This document shows, in pieces, positions 31,736 through 41,542 of a stretch of 41,542 bases of DNA. This stretch comes from Leeuwenhoekiella marinoflava DSM 3653 (lineage in GTDB: Bacteria > Bacteroidota > Bacteroidia > Flavobacteriales > Flavobacteriaceae). The stretch is from positions 1 to 41,542 of the forward strand of contig NZ_FQUN01000030.1 in the NCBI RefSeq assembly GCF_900129005.1, given 5' to 3'. A program made the position numbers and the translations under genes. How positions within the stretch are numbered: position 1 is the stretch's first letter; each line of letters opens with the position of its first letter. The notes beneath the pieces were generated by a model. The model was not told the DNA's origin, did not search any database, and saw only the letters and a list, made by a program, of their open reading frames with translations.

Positions 31736-34204
31736 ATGATAAAAAAACAATTACATACCCTGGCAAAGTCTTGGTTCAAATCTCAGGGATGGAAACCTTT
31801 TGCTTTTCAGGAAAAGACATGGCAGGCTTTTCTGGATGGCAAAAATGGCTTATTGAATGCACCTACCGGAAGTGGTAAAACCTATGCCCTTTGGGTTGCC
31901 TTTGTATTGGATTACATCAAAAAAAATCCGGATTATAAAACTAAGCACAAGCCGGGATTAAAAGCAATCTGGATTACACCACTGCGTGCACTTTCGGTAG
32001 AAATTGCGCAAGCATCACAGCGTTTTTCAGATGGTCTGGAAACCCAACTAACTGTTGGTATTCGCACCGGAGACACGTCGCAGTCTGAACGGGCAAAGCA
32101 AAAACGCAAGATGCCAGATTTGCTTATCACCACGCCTGAAAGCCTTCAGTTATTACTGACTTCTAAAGGTTACAATAACGTTTTTAAGAATTGTGCTTCG
32201 ATTGTAATTGATGAATGGCATGAACTTTTGGGCAGCAAACGCGGCGTTCAAACCGAGCTGGCTCTGTCCCGACTTCAAACAATCGCTCCTAAACTGCGCA
32301 TTTGGGGTATTTCAGCTACTATAGGTAATCTCAATCAGGCGCGTGAAGTGCTTTTAGGGCCAGAATCTACTGCGTTTAAAAACTCCATTTTAGTCAAGGC
32401 CAATCTGGGTAAAACCTATAAAGTAGAAAGCATCATCCCCGAAACAATGGAGAAATTTCCGTGGCGGGGTCATATGGGCTTACATTTACTGGAAGAAGTG
32501 GTTCCCATTATCAACAACAGCAAAACCACATTGTTATTTACCAATACACGAGCGCAGTGCGAATTGTGGTTTCAGAAAATGATGTACAAGCACCCCGAGT
32601 TTGCTGGCGAAATGGCGATGCACCACGGAAGCATCAATAAAGAAACCCGACTCTGGGTAGAGCAAGCGATCCGTAATGAGAGTCTTAAAGCCGTTATCTG
32701 CACTTCAAGTCTGGATCTAGGTGTTGATTTTGCTCCGGTAGAAAGCATTATACAGATTGGTGGTCCTAAAGGCGTTGCGCGCTTTTTACAACGCGCCGGG
32801 CGTAGTGGTCACCAGCCCGGAAAAGAAAGCGTAATTTATTTTTTACCCACACACGCCATCGAACTCATCGAAGCTTCAGCTTTAGGAAAAGCCGCCATCA
32901 ATCAGGTTGTAGAAGACCGTATTCCCTATTTATTGAGTTTTGATGTGTTGATTCAATACTTGACCACATTAGCGGTTTCAGACGGTTTTTATCCTTCGGA
33001 AATCTGGCAGGAAATCAAGCAGACTTTTTGTTTTCAGGGAATGACTGAAGACCAGTGGCGCTGGATTTTAAATTTCATCACTAAAGGAAGTCAGTCCCTT
33101 GATGCGTACGACGAGTATAAAAAAATTGAAATTGAAGAGGACGGAAAATTCAAGGTCAACAGCCGTTCTGTTGCGATGCGGCATCGACTTCAAATTGGCA
33201 CCATTGTAAGCGACGCGATGCTTCAGGTGAAATACCTCAAAGGAGGATTTATTGGTACGGTTGAAGAATGGTTTATTTCTAAACTTTCTCCCGGTGATGT
33301 ATTTACCTTTGCCGGTAAAAACCTCGAACTCTACCGCATCAAGGGCATGCAGGTTCTGGTCAAAAAAGCAAAAACAAAAAAGCAAGCCCGTGTAGTAAGC
33401 TGGATGGGTGGTCGACTTACCCTTTCTGCACAAATGAGTGAATTGTTACGCGAGGAATTATATTCTGCTAATTTACCTTTTGAAGAACAAACTAGGGAAT
33501 TACAGGCGCTAGCCGGAATTTTTGAGCGTCAGCGTGCAGAATCTATCGTTCCCAATAACGACCAGTTTTTAATTGAAACTTTTAAAAGTCGGGAGGGTTA
33601 CCATCATATTTTTTACCCGTTCGAAGGGCGTTTTGTACACGAAGCGTTGGGCAGTCTTCTCGCCTATCGCATCAGTTTACTTTCGCCTATAACCTTCAGT
33701 ATTGCGTTTAACGATTACGGTTTTGAAATACTTTCTGATCAGAAAATCGATATGCAACAGGTCTTGGATAACGACTTATTCACTTCGGCCTATTTATTTG
33801 AAGATTTGCAACAAAGCCTCAACAGTACTGAAATGGCACGTCGCAAATTCCGGGATATTGCTGTAATCAGCGGTATGGTTTTTACGGGTTTCCCCGGAAA
33901 ATTTGTAAAAAACAAACATCTGCAAAGCAGCAGTCAGTTGTTGTTTGAAGTTTTTCGTGATTATGAACCAGAAAATTTACTGTTTCAGCAAGCCTATCGG
34001 GAAACTTTTGAACATCAGCTTGAAGAAGGACGTTTACGCATTGCTTTAGAGCGTATCGAAAAACAGGAAATCATTGTCAAAAATTGTGAAAAAGCAACTC
34101 CTTTTTCGTTCCCGATTATTACGGATAGACTTCGGGAGAAACTGAGTAGTGAAAAGCTGGAAGATCGTATCAAAAATATGTTGAAGTATCTCGATAAAAT
34201 TTAA
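31736..34204 (+). CDS. Ligase-associated DEXH-box DNA helicase (Lhr-like)
   Basis: An 822-residue superfamily 2 helicase of the Lhr type, named in databases for its link with the ligase. Motifs: FAFQEKTWQAFL (Q motif), LLNAPTGSGKTYALW (I), ITPLRALSVEIAQ (Ia), IDEWHEL (II), WGISATIGN (III), LLFTNTRAQCELW (IV), CTSSLDLGVDFAPVE (V) and FLQRAGRSGHQPG (VI). A long C-terminal Lhr-type region follows. I start at 31736, because an upstream frame start at 31685 would run through a repeat hairpin. It overlaps the convergent ThiF gene by 4 bp. The phosphoesterase often found next in this cluster is absent here. Confidence 0.93.
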   Translation: MIKKQLHTLAKSWFKSQGWKPFAFQEKTWQAFLDGKNGLLNAPTGSGKTYALWVAFVLDYIKKNPDYKTKHKPGLKAIWITPLRALSVEIAQASQRFSDGLETQLTVGIRTGDTSQSERAKQKRKMPDLLITTPESLQLLLTSKGYNNVFKNCASIVIDEWHELLGSKRGVQTELALSRLQTIAPKLRIWGISATIGNLNQAREVLLGPESTAFKNSILVKANLGKTYKVESIIPETMEKFPWRGHMGLHLLEEVVPIINNSKTTLLFTNTRAQCELWFQKMMYKHPEFAGEMAMHHGSINKETRLWVEQAIRNESLKAVICTSSLDLGVDFAPVESIIQIGGPKGVARFLQRAGRSGHQPGKESVIYFLPTHAIELIEASALGKAAINQVVEDRIPYLLSFDVLIQYLTTLAVSDGFYPSEIWQEIKQTFCFQGMTEDQWRWILNFITKGSQSLDAYDEYKKIEIEEDGKFKVNSRSVAMRHRLQIGTIVSDAMLQVKYLKGGFIGTVEEWFISKLSPGDVFTFAGKNLELYRIKGMQVLVKKAKTKKQARVVSWMGGRLTLSAQMSELLREELYSANLPFEEQTRELQALAGIFERQRAESIVPNNDQFLIETFKSREGYHHIFYPFEGRFVHEALGSLLAYRISLLSPITFSIAFNDYGFEILSDQKIDMQQVLDNDLFTSAYLFEDLQQSLNSTEMARRKFRDIAVISGMVFTGFPGKFVKNKHLQSSSQLLFEVFRDYEPENLLFQQAYRETFEHQLEEGRLRIALERIEKQEIIVKNCEKATPFSFPIITDRLREKLSSEKLEDRIKNMLKYLDKI

Positions 34205-35268
34205 TCTTCAATCAAAAGTGCTTCCGCAATACCACCTTTCAGACTATACATTTTCTTTTCTGAAAATCGATTTTGGAGCTGATCAACAGCTTTGGCACTT
34301 CGCTTTCCGGATGCGCAATAAAAAACCACCGTATCAAATTCAACAATCTGATTCGGGTTCCTGAGCAATTGATCTAAAGGAATATGCAACCCGCCAATAC
34401 TTGATGCTTCGCGCTCCGGTTTACTTCTAACATCAATCAACGTATACACCCTTTTATTTTCTTTAAAATCCCTATAATCAATCTCGTTAGCAGAATGTAT
34501 TGAACAGCTTAAATCCAATTCAATCAACTCTGAGATTTCAATAGCTTCATTCTTACTAAAAGGAAGCAATGTTTGAGAAGCTTCAAGACTGTTGTAAATC
34601 AAAAGTTTACCGGAAAGCACTTTACCTAAATCCAAGATAATTTTAATCACTTCATTTGCCTGAAACATTCCAATAATTCCAGGCAAAATACCCAAAACTC
34701 CCACTTCACTGCAAGTAGGCATATCTGATTCAGCAACGGGCTCTGGATACAAACAGCGATAGGTCTGTCCGTTTTTATAATTGAATACCGACACCTGTCC
34801 CTCAAATTTAAAAATAGAGCCGAAAACCAGAGGTTTCCCAGTCAAAACAGCAGCATCATTAGCCAAATATTTGGTGCTAAAACTATCGCTTCCTTCTACG
34901 ATAACATCATATTTTACAAACAAATCAAGAGCATTAGCAGCCGATAAACGCTCATAATAGATTTGAATTTTTATGGAAGAATTTAAAGCATTCAAAACTT
35001 CTTGAGCAGCTTCAACTTTGTACATTCCGACGTGAGATTCCTTAAACAATATCTGTCGTTGCAAATTGCTCAAAGCAACCGTATCGTCATCTATTATGCC
35101 TAACTCTCCAATTCCGGCAGCCGCTAAATACTGAAGGATGGGACATCCCAAACCACCGCAACCAACAACCAAAACACGTGCTTTTTTTAGCTTTTGCTGG
35201 CCTTCAACACCTACTTCACCAAGTAAGGTATGCCGCGAGTAACGCTCTTTTTCTGTAGTTGTAAACAT
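34201..35268 (-). CDS. thiF: ThiF/MoeB/HesA family adenylyltransferase fused to rhodanese
   Basis: Adenylates the C-terminal glycine of ThiS so that sulfur can be attached. The 355-residue protein has an N-terminal E1-like domain (SRHTLLGEVGVEGQQKL, ATP-binding VLVVGCGGLGCPIL, the region DDDTVALSNLQRQILF, and MPTCSEVGVLGILPG, with the Cys that matches the MoeB catalytic position) and a C-terminal rhodanese domain (about 265-350; YTLIDVRSKPEREASSI, active Cys in VVFYCASGKRS). The rhodanese part would supply sulfur. It is the last gene of the thiamine operon, 3 bp after thiH. Given its operon position I call it thiF rather than moeB. Confidence 0.88.
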   Translation of the reverse strand: MFTTTEKERYSRHTLLGEVGVEGQQKLKKARVLVVGCGGLGCPILQYLAAAGIGELGIIDDDTVALSNLQRQILFKESHVGMYKVEAAQEVLNALNSSIKIQIYYERLSAANALDLFVKYDVIVEGSDSFSTKYLANDAAVLTGKPLVFGSIFKFEGQVSVFNYKNGQTYRCLYPEPVAESDMPTCSEVGVLGILPGIIGMFQANEVIKIILDLGKVLSGKLLIYNSLEASQTLLPFSKNEAIEISELIELDLSCSIHSANEIDYRDFKENKRVYTLIDVRSKPEREASSIGGLHIPLDQLLRNPNQIVEFDTVVFYCASGKRSAKAVDQLQNRFSEKKMYSLKGGIAEALLIED

Positions 35269-35271
35269 CGC

Positions 35272-36381
35272 TTACCAATTTTGATCCCAATCTTTCCAGA
35301 TCGGTTCCAGATTGCTTTCTTGTAGCATACGCGCAATTGTTTCTGTACTGCGCTCATCAGAAATCTCAAATTGCTCCAGAGATTGTGGTTCTACGACATA
35401 TCCACCGGGATTGGTCTTTGATTCTGCACTCATCGATGTGATTCCCAAATGCACAATATGATTTCTAAAATTTTCTTCTTCACGTGTAGAAATAGATAGT
35501 TCTACATCTTCATCGAGCATACGATAGGCGCAAATAAGCTGTAATAGATCTGCATCTTCCATCGCCACTTTGGGTTCTAGCCCACCGCTAAAAGGTCTCA
35601 ATCGAGGAAACGAGATAGAGTATTTGGTTTTCCAATAGGCTTTTTGAAGGTATTTTAAATGCAAAGCCGTAAAAAAACTATCTACCCGCCAATCTTCTAA
35701 ACCAAATAAGGCTCCAATCCCTATTTTGTGGATTCCGGCTTTACCAAGGCGATCTGGAGTCTCAAGACGGTAGTCAAAATTTGATTTTTTACCCTTAGGA
35801 TGATGCGTTTTGTAAGTTGCTTCATGATAAGTTTCCTGATAGACCAGAACCGCATACAGCCCTTCTTTGATCAAAAGCTCATATTCATTCTGGTCCAAAG
35901 GCTGTACTTCAATAGAAATGTTTGCAAAATGAGGTTTCAATAACCGGATTGCATTGATAAAATAATCTACTCCAACGGTTTTATTAGCTTCTCCTGTTAC
36001 CAGTAAAATATGCTGAAAGCCTTTATCTTTTAAAAACTGCGCTTCCTTTAAAATTTCAGCATCAGTAAGCGTTCTTCGCGGAATTTTATTGGTTAAACTG
36101 AAACCACAATAGGTACAGATATTTTGGCACTCATTACTCAAATACATCGGCGCAAACATCTGCATGGTATTCCCAAAACGCTTTTTTGTAATTGCTTTAC
36201 TTTTTGCTGCCATCTGCTCCAAATACGGTTTAGCAGCAGGAGAAATCAAGGCTTTAAAATCTTCAAGCGTGGGTTTAGGGCTATTAAGTGCGTGCTGTAC
36301 CTCCCGTTTTGTTTTTGAAAAAATAGAATCGAGTACCTCTTCCCAATTGTAGCTATTTAAATGTGTTTTAAAATTAGTCAT
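35272..36381 (-). CDS. thiH: 2-iminoacetate synthase (ThiH), radical SAM
   Basis: Cleaves tyrosine to dehydroglycine (2-iminoacetate), a substrate for thiazole formation by ThiG. The 369-residue enzyme has the radical SAM cluster motif [10 protein letters not shown] (CxxxCxxC) near residue 86, preceded by [12 protein letters not shown], and followed by [36 protein letters not shown] and [10 protein letters not shown]. The oxygen-sensitive [4Fe-4S] type is the alternative to the ThiO oxidase. Its start overlaps thiG by 8 bp. All cluster cysteines are present. Confidence 0.95.
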   Translation of the reverse strand: MTNFKTHLNSYNWEEVLDSIFSKTKREVQHALNSPKPTLEDFKALISPAAKPYLEQMAAKSKAITKKRFGNTMQMFAPMYLSNECQNICTYCGFSLTNKIPRRTLTDAEILKEAQFLKDKGFQHILLVTGEANKTVGVDYFINAIRLLKPHFANISIEVQPLDQNEYELLIKEGLYAVLVYQETYHEATYKTHHPKGKKSNFDYRLETPDRLGKAGIHKIGIGALFGLEDWRVDSFFTALHLKYLQKAYWKTKYSISFPRLRPFSGGLEPKVAMEDADLLQLICAYRMLDEDVELSISTREEENFRNHIVHLGITSMSAESKTNPGGYVVEPQSLEQFEISDERSTETIARMLQESNLEPIWKDWDQNW

Positions 36382-37144
36382 ACAAAAATTGAGTTAAGGG
36401 ACTGCTGGCTTGGGCTTGAGTGGCTTGTGGGGCGAAACGTGCTTCAAAAGCCATGCGCCCGGCTTCAACAGCAAGTTTAAAAGCTTTTGCAATGGCAACG
36501 GGGTTTGGCGAAACGGCAATCGCTGTATTTACCAAAACAGCATCAGCTCCTAGCTCCATTGCATCTGCAGCATGTGAAGGCCTGCCTATACCGGCATCTA
36601 CAATTACAGGCACATTACTTTGCTCTATAATTATCTCTAAAAAATCACGTGTTTTTAGTCCGTTATTACTACCAATAGTCGAACCCAAAGGCATAACACA
36701 TTGCGCTCCTACTTCTTCTAACCGCTTGCAGAGTACAGGATCTGCCTGAACATAAGGCATAATCACAAAACCAAGCTTTACTAATTCTTCACAAGCTTTT
36801 AAAGTCTCTACAGGATCGGGTAGTAAATATTTAGGGTCAGGATGAATCTCTACTTTTACCCAATTAGTTTCTAAAGCTTCACGCGCCATTTGCGCAGCAA
36901 AAACCGCTTCTTTTGCAGTACGCACTCCAGAAGTATTAGGGAGTAAACTCAGGCTGCTTTGTGCCAAACTAGTCAACATCGCATCATCTTGATTACCAAC
37001 TTCGACACGCTTTAAAGCAACAGTCACCAGTTCACTTTCTGAAGCGAGAATGGCATCCCGCATTGTTTCAGAGTTACTGAATTTACCCGTACCGGTAAAC
37101 AACCTTGACTTGAAGGTTTTATCAGCTATTTTTAATTGTTCCAT
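36374..37144 (-). CDS. thiG: Thiazole synthase
   Basis: Builds the thiazole ring from deoxyxylulose 5-phosphate, dehydroglycine and sulfur carried by ThiS. The 256-residue protein starts [20 protein letters not shown] and has [34 protein letters not shown] with the Schiff-base lysine region, [14 protein letters not shown], and [20 protein letters not shown]. The length is normal and motifs are complete. It lies between thiE (11 bp) and thiH (8-bp overlap). Confidence 0.96.
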   Translation of the reverse strand: MEQLKIADKTFKSRLFTGTGKFSNSETMRDAILASESELVTVALKRVEVGNQDDAMLTSLAQSSLSLLPNTSGVRTAKEAVFAAQMAREALETNWVKVEIHPDPKYLLPDPVETLKACEELVKLGFVIMPYVQADPVLCKRLEEVGAQCVMPLGSTIGSNNGLKTRDFLEIIIEQSNVPVIVDAGIGRPSHAADAMELGADAVLVNTAIAVSPNPVAIAKAFKLAVEAGRMAFEARFAPQATQAQASSPLTQFLYD

Positions 37145-37155
37145 TTCAATATTTT

Positions 37156-37821
37156 TTAATTAGACCAAAGCGTGTTGACCTTTTCGATAATTTTTTTTTG
37201 TTCTAAAGATTGCGTCAACAACCCCGAAACAGCGACACCATACAATCCGGTTTCTTGTAAAGGCTGAAAATCTGCTTCGGTAACGCCACCTATCGCAATA
37301 ATGGGTGTATTCATTTTTAGTTTAGAAAATTTCTGGATCAGATCTGTGTATCCTTCAAACCCTAAAATCGGACTCAGTTTTTTTTTAGTCAAAGTAAACC
37401 GTAACGGCCCCATACCTAAATAGTCTACCCCGTTTTTTATGTGATTCAGGCCTTGCTCAAACGTGTTGGCTGTCCCTCCAATTATTTTATTTGACCCCAG
37501 AATTTCACGCGCCTGAGCCGTAGACATATCTTCTTGCCCTAAATGCACGCCGGAAGCATCTACCTCTTGTACTACACTAACATTGTCGTTTATGATAAGC
37601 GTTGCGTGGTAAGAATTGCATAAGATTTTTGCCTGATGAGCTGTGGCTAACAAATCTTCATACCTTGTATCTTTCATTCTTAATTGCACCCAAGAGCATC
37701 CTGCTTGCAACACTCGTTCAATATTTTCTAAATGAGCCTTTTGATCTATTCCCTGAGAAATATAATGCAGGTGAGCTATCTCCTTATTCTCAAGAACTTG
37801 TTGACTTATAGCTTTTTTCAT
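37156..37821 (-). CDS. thiE: Thiamine phosphate synthase
   Basis: Joins HMP pyrophosphate to the thiazole phosphate to give thiamine phosphate. The 221-residue TIM-barrel protein has [89 protein letters not shown], and [15 protein letters not shown]. These keep the usual substrate-binding residues (QLRxK, NDN, HLGQED, GPxxxTxTK). It overlaps the preceding ThiE/TenI-like gene by 32 bp. It is the better candidate for the true enzyme of the two. Confidence 0.93.
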   Translation of the reverse strand: MKKAISQQVLENKEIAHLHYISQGIDQKAHLENIERVLQAGCSWVQLRMKDTRYEDLLATAHQAKILCNSYHATLIINDNVSVVQEVDASGVHLGQEDMSTAQAREILGSNKIIGGTANTFEQGLNHIKNGVDYLGMGPLRFTLTKKKLSPILGFEGYTDLIQKFSKLKMNTPIIAIGGVTEADFQPLQETGLYGVAVSGLLTQSLEQKKIIEKVNTLWSN

Positions 37822-38401
37822 ATGCGTTTTTAATTTTTAAAAAGGAATCCAAAGGATTTGCAGCCAGCCAAACAGCTCCTAAAACTGCAATTGCATTGAA
37901 ACCTTTTTGTTTTACCCGATTTATATTTTCTGAAGTCATACCGCCCAGTGCAACCACTTTTTCATCAAAATCAGATAATTCAAAAGATTTTCCGGCATAT
38001 CCTTTCTTCGAAATAGACGTAAACACCGGACTCAAAAAACTATAATCATAAAGAGCGCTCTGTTCTCTCAGGGTTTCTAAATCATGAAAACCGGTACTTA
38101 TTTTTAAACCGCTCTTTTGTAGCTCTAGCAGATGCTCTTTAAAAAAAGCTTCCTCTGATTTTCGGTCTTTTTCCTTAAAATGAACTCCTAAACAGTTGAA
38201 ATCAACCGCCAGATCATGATGCTGATGTAACATCATTTTTTGGCGGTAAGCAGTATCAAATTTTTCAAGCCACTCCTGCATTTGCTTTCTGGAAGCCTGA
38301 GGTTTCCGAACGTGCAAAAAATCCAATCCAGAATCTATGATTTGCCTGATTAAAGAGATTTCGTTCTTATGAAAATCTTCTGAAGTGATTACGACAAGCA
38401 T
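37790..38401 (-). CDS. Second ThiE-like protein, TenI type
   Basis: A 203-residue TIM-barrel protein of the ThiE/TenI family. It has DFLHVRKPQASRKQMQEWL, HHDLAVDFNCLGVHFKE, DYSFLSPVFTSISKKGYAGKSF and VVALGGMTSENINRVKQKGF. The pyrophosphate-binding NDN and the HLGQED motifs of real ThiE are degraded (VDFN, VHFKEKD), as in TenI, which aromatises the thiazole rather than coupling it. I therefore call it TenI-like; it may otherwise be a weak ThiE. It lies 11 bp after thiC and overlaps thiE. Confidence 0.82.
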   Translation of the reverse strand: MLVVITSEDFHKNEISLIRQIIDSGLDFLHVRKPQASRKQMQEWLEKFDTAYRQKMMLHQHHDLAVDFNCLGVHFKEKDRKSEEAFFKEHLLELQKSGLKISTGFHDLETLREQSALYDYSFLSPVFTSISKKGYAGKSFELSDFDEKVVALGGMTSENINRVKQKGFNAIAVLGAVWLAANPLDSFLKIKNAYEKSYKSTSS

Positions 38402-38412
38402 AAACCGAGTTA

Positions 38413-40287
<1,875 letters not shown>

Positions 40288-40311
40288 TTAATTCATTTTT
40301 AAAATAAAAAA

Positions 40312-40515
40312 CTATCCTCCCTGAGTTGCTTGAATAACAAGCACCTGCGCATTCTGCTGTAAGACACAGGTTTCCCAGTCGCATCTTGAGACAATGGCAT
40401 TATCAACAGCCACAGCAATTCCTTTTTTGGGAAAATTGAGATGTTCTAATGCTGCTTCAAGAGCAATTTCTTTAGGAAATGAATACGGGTGATTGTTGAT
40501 GTTTACAGTGATCAT
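40312..40515 (-). CDS. thiS: Sulfur carrier protein ThiS
   Basis: A 67-residue ubiquitin-like protein that carries sulfur as a thiocarboxylate on its C-terminal glycine for thiazole synthesis. It starts MITVNINNHPYSFPKEIAL and ends VIQATQGG; the terminal GG is the required end. I use the ATG at 40515, because the open frame continues upstream to 40650 only by running into the riboswitch leader. It is the first gene of the operon. Confidence 0.93.
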   Translation of the reverse strand: MITVNINNHPYSFPKEIALEAALEHLNFPKKGIAVAVDNAIVSRCDWETCVLQQNAQVLVIQATQGG

Positions 40516-40560
40516 AAGATAGTTTTTACTGTAAACTGAAGGAGGCTTGAAACCTCGAAT

Positions 40561-40601
40561 CCGCCTTATAAAACTTCCTGAACAGAAATTTTTATAAGAT
40601 A
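40561..40601 (-). promoter_or_regulatory. Hairpin between riboswitch and thiS (possible expression platform)
   Basis: On the minus strand CTTATAAAA and TTTTATAAG pair across about 16 nt, downstream of the riboswitch. A second small stem (GAGG/CCTC, near 40540-40556) lies nearer thiS. These could switch with the aptamer, but no T-run terminator is seen, so control of translation is possible. Confidence 0.4.
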
Positions 40602-40612
40602 AAACGATTTTC

Positions 40613-40692
40613 ACTTTTCCCTTCGCTGGTACTAACCAGATCAGGTTCAAAGGGTACTATCTCAGCCGATATTATATATCAGCGCCCCTAAA
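40613..40692 (-). ncRNA. TPP riboswitch (THI element)
   Basis: On the minus strand the conserved core is present: GGGGCGCTG at the 5' end, then GGCTGAGATAGTACCC, then GAACCTGATCTGG, then TTAGTACCAGCGAAGGG. CTGAGA and ACCTGATCTGG are the diagnostic THI-box blocks that bind thiamine pyrophosphate. It lies about 97 nt upstream of thiS, so TPP should repress the whole thi operon. Confidence 0.95.
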
Positions 40693-40702
40693 GTTTACTA
40701 CG

Positions 40703-40710
40703 TAAAGCTA
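40703..40710 (-). promoter_or_regulatory. Possible -7 box for the thi operon
   Basis: On the minus strand TAGCTTTA, one base off TAnnTTTG, lies 10 bp before the first base of the riboswitch, at the right distance for its start. Confidence 0.4.
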
Positions 40711-40901
40711 TAAATAAATAACTGAATTTTAAAAGGCTATCTGTTTAATTTTAAAAATATGTGATCTGTACTTAACAGATTTTAGCCTTTCCTTAAGGAC
40801 AAAATAACAGGATTCATAAGGCTTTAGTACAAGCTCTTGCTTAACTTGTAAGAAACAAATTGCTAATCTTTCCGTACCGCGGAAAACCAAAAAATAAAGT
40901 T

Positions 40902-41309
40902 ATGAAAAGTGTACAGCCCTATTTAACCTTTAGAGGAAATTGTCAAGAAGCCCTTAATTTCTACCAAAACTGTTTTGGTGGTCAAATTAAAAATAAAGAC
41001 ACTTACGAAGGAAAAGACATAGATATTCCCGGTAATTACCGTAATAAGTTACAACACGCAGAATTGAAAGGCAAAGGCATTCATATAATGGCCTATGATG
41101 CTGCACCAGACACCCCGCTAACTGAAGGAAATCAAGTGCAACTGAGTGTTGATCTGGAAAGCAAAGAAGAAACCGATGAATTGTTTGAAAAACTGTCTGC
41201 CGGCGGGCAAGTAGTAACGCAATTGCAAGAGACTAGCTGGAATGCCTATTACGGTCGTTTACGTGATCAATACGGTGTGACTTGGATGTTGAATTATCAA
41301 ATGAATTAA
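40902..41309 (+). CDS. VOC family protein, PhnB-like
   Basis: A 135-residue protein (start MKSVQPYLTFRGNCQEALNF) of the PhnB/DUF1428-like VOC group. It has FYQNCFGGQIKNKDTYEG, LQHAELKGKGIHIMAYDAAP and the ending WNAYYGRLRDQYGVTWMLNY, the standard end of this family. Reaction unknown; the name PhnB is historical. I start at the ATG at 40902 rather than the upstream 40860, because family members begin just before the PYLTF strand. A hairpin follows. Confidence 0.87.
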   Translation: MKSVQPYLTFRGNCQEALNFYQNCFGGQIKNKDTYEGKDIDIPGNYRNKLQHAELKGKGIHIMAYDAAPDTPLTEGNQVQLSVDLESKEETDELFEKLSAGGQVVTQLQETSWNAYYGRLRDQYGVTWMLNYQMN

Positions 41310-41330
41310 GCATTCACAGCAAACCAACCT

Positions 41331-41370
41331 AAAAAGAGGCCGTCTAAAAACATTTAGGCGGTCTTTTTGG
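41331..41370 (+). terminator. Terminator after the PhnB-like gene
   Basis: AAAGAGGCCGTCTAAA pairs imperfectly with TTTAGGCGGTCTTTTT. It starts 22 bp past the stop and ends in a T-run. Confidence 0.75.
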
Positions 41371-41452
41371 TTTCTGGCTACAGCTACTTTTTTTGGTTTT
41401 CTGGATTGGGTAGGATTGTTAATCGTTAAGCGTTAAAAGGTTTTGGCTGCCT

Positions 41453-41542
41453 TTAGATGACCAAAGCTAGCTTTTTGAGGTTGTGGGCCATAGCAACCAG
41501 CCCTATTTCTACATTTACTTTTTCGATTCCTCTTAACGCAAA
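41453..41542 (-). mobile_element. C-terminal end of an IS1182-type transposase
   Basis: The last 29 codons of a minus-strand gene, cut by the window edge, read ALRGIEKVNVEIGLVAMAHN and on to KKLALVI before a TAA at 41453. I recognise the RGxEKVxxEIGLxAxAHNLKK ending of IS1182-family DDE transposases. Most of the gene and the outer inverted repeat lie outside or cannot be placed. Confidence 0.75.

Overview
The window comes from a member of the Bacteroidota, most likely a marine member of the Flavobacteriaceae. Supporting signs are promoters of the TAnnTTTG type, the lack of Shine-Dalgarno-led starts, RibF/SerS/KsgA/MgtE proteins of flavobacterial type, a ligase-associated repair cluster, and CTnDOT-like mobilization genes. 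I cannot name the genus from sequence alone.

Region 1 (about 1-9.55 kb) is the end of an integrative and conjugative element (ICE). It holds a relaxase-like MobB gene cut by the window edge, its partner bfmA, a small unit (ssb, a DUF6876 protein, a 65-residue protein), about 1 kb of repeat-rich non-coding DNA, one large accessory gene (an SF2 helicase fused to a PD-(D/E)XK nuclease), an odd type II tRNA-like gene with a GAA anticodon, and two maintenance genes (DUF932 and a ParB-like protein) that share a duplicated leader of about 140 bp. The element appears to end near an intact tRNA-Leu(CAA). Next to it lies the 5' half of a second tRNA-Leu, broken at the anticodon stem and carrying a palindrome in its D-arm.

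Region 2 (9.7-28 kb) is housekeeping chromosome: prs-rplY, pth-ribF-HTTM protein, serS, a TPR protein, a DUF4286 protein, ksgA, mgtE, a thioesterase, a 2-hydroxyacid dehydrogenase, a MarR regulator with a VOC and a TM2 protein. Facing these are a two-domain acyltransferase for aminolipids, aspartate kinase, a GNAT acetyltransferase and a TerB-like protein. Short repeats sit in several spacers.

Region 3 (28.4-34.2 kb) is the ligase-associated DNA repair cluster (MBL exonuclease, ATP-dependent ligase, Lhr-like helicase). It is interrupted by a DUF559 endonuclease-like gene between two copies of a hairpin repeat. The exonuclease has no ATG, GTG or TTG start upstream of its catalytic motif.

Region 4 (34.2-40.7 kb) is a thiamine operon on the minus strand under a TPP riboswitch: thiS, thiC, a second ThiE/TenI-like gene, thiE, thiG, thiH and a ThiF-rhodanese fusion; thiD is not present. 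The window ends with a VOC/PhnB-like gene and the C-terminal end of an IS1182-type transposase.

The best candidates for something new are the ICE-borne helicase-nuclease fusion followed 12 bp later by the GAA-anticodon, serine-type tRNA-like gene, and the DUF559 cassette within the repair cluster.
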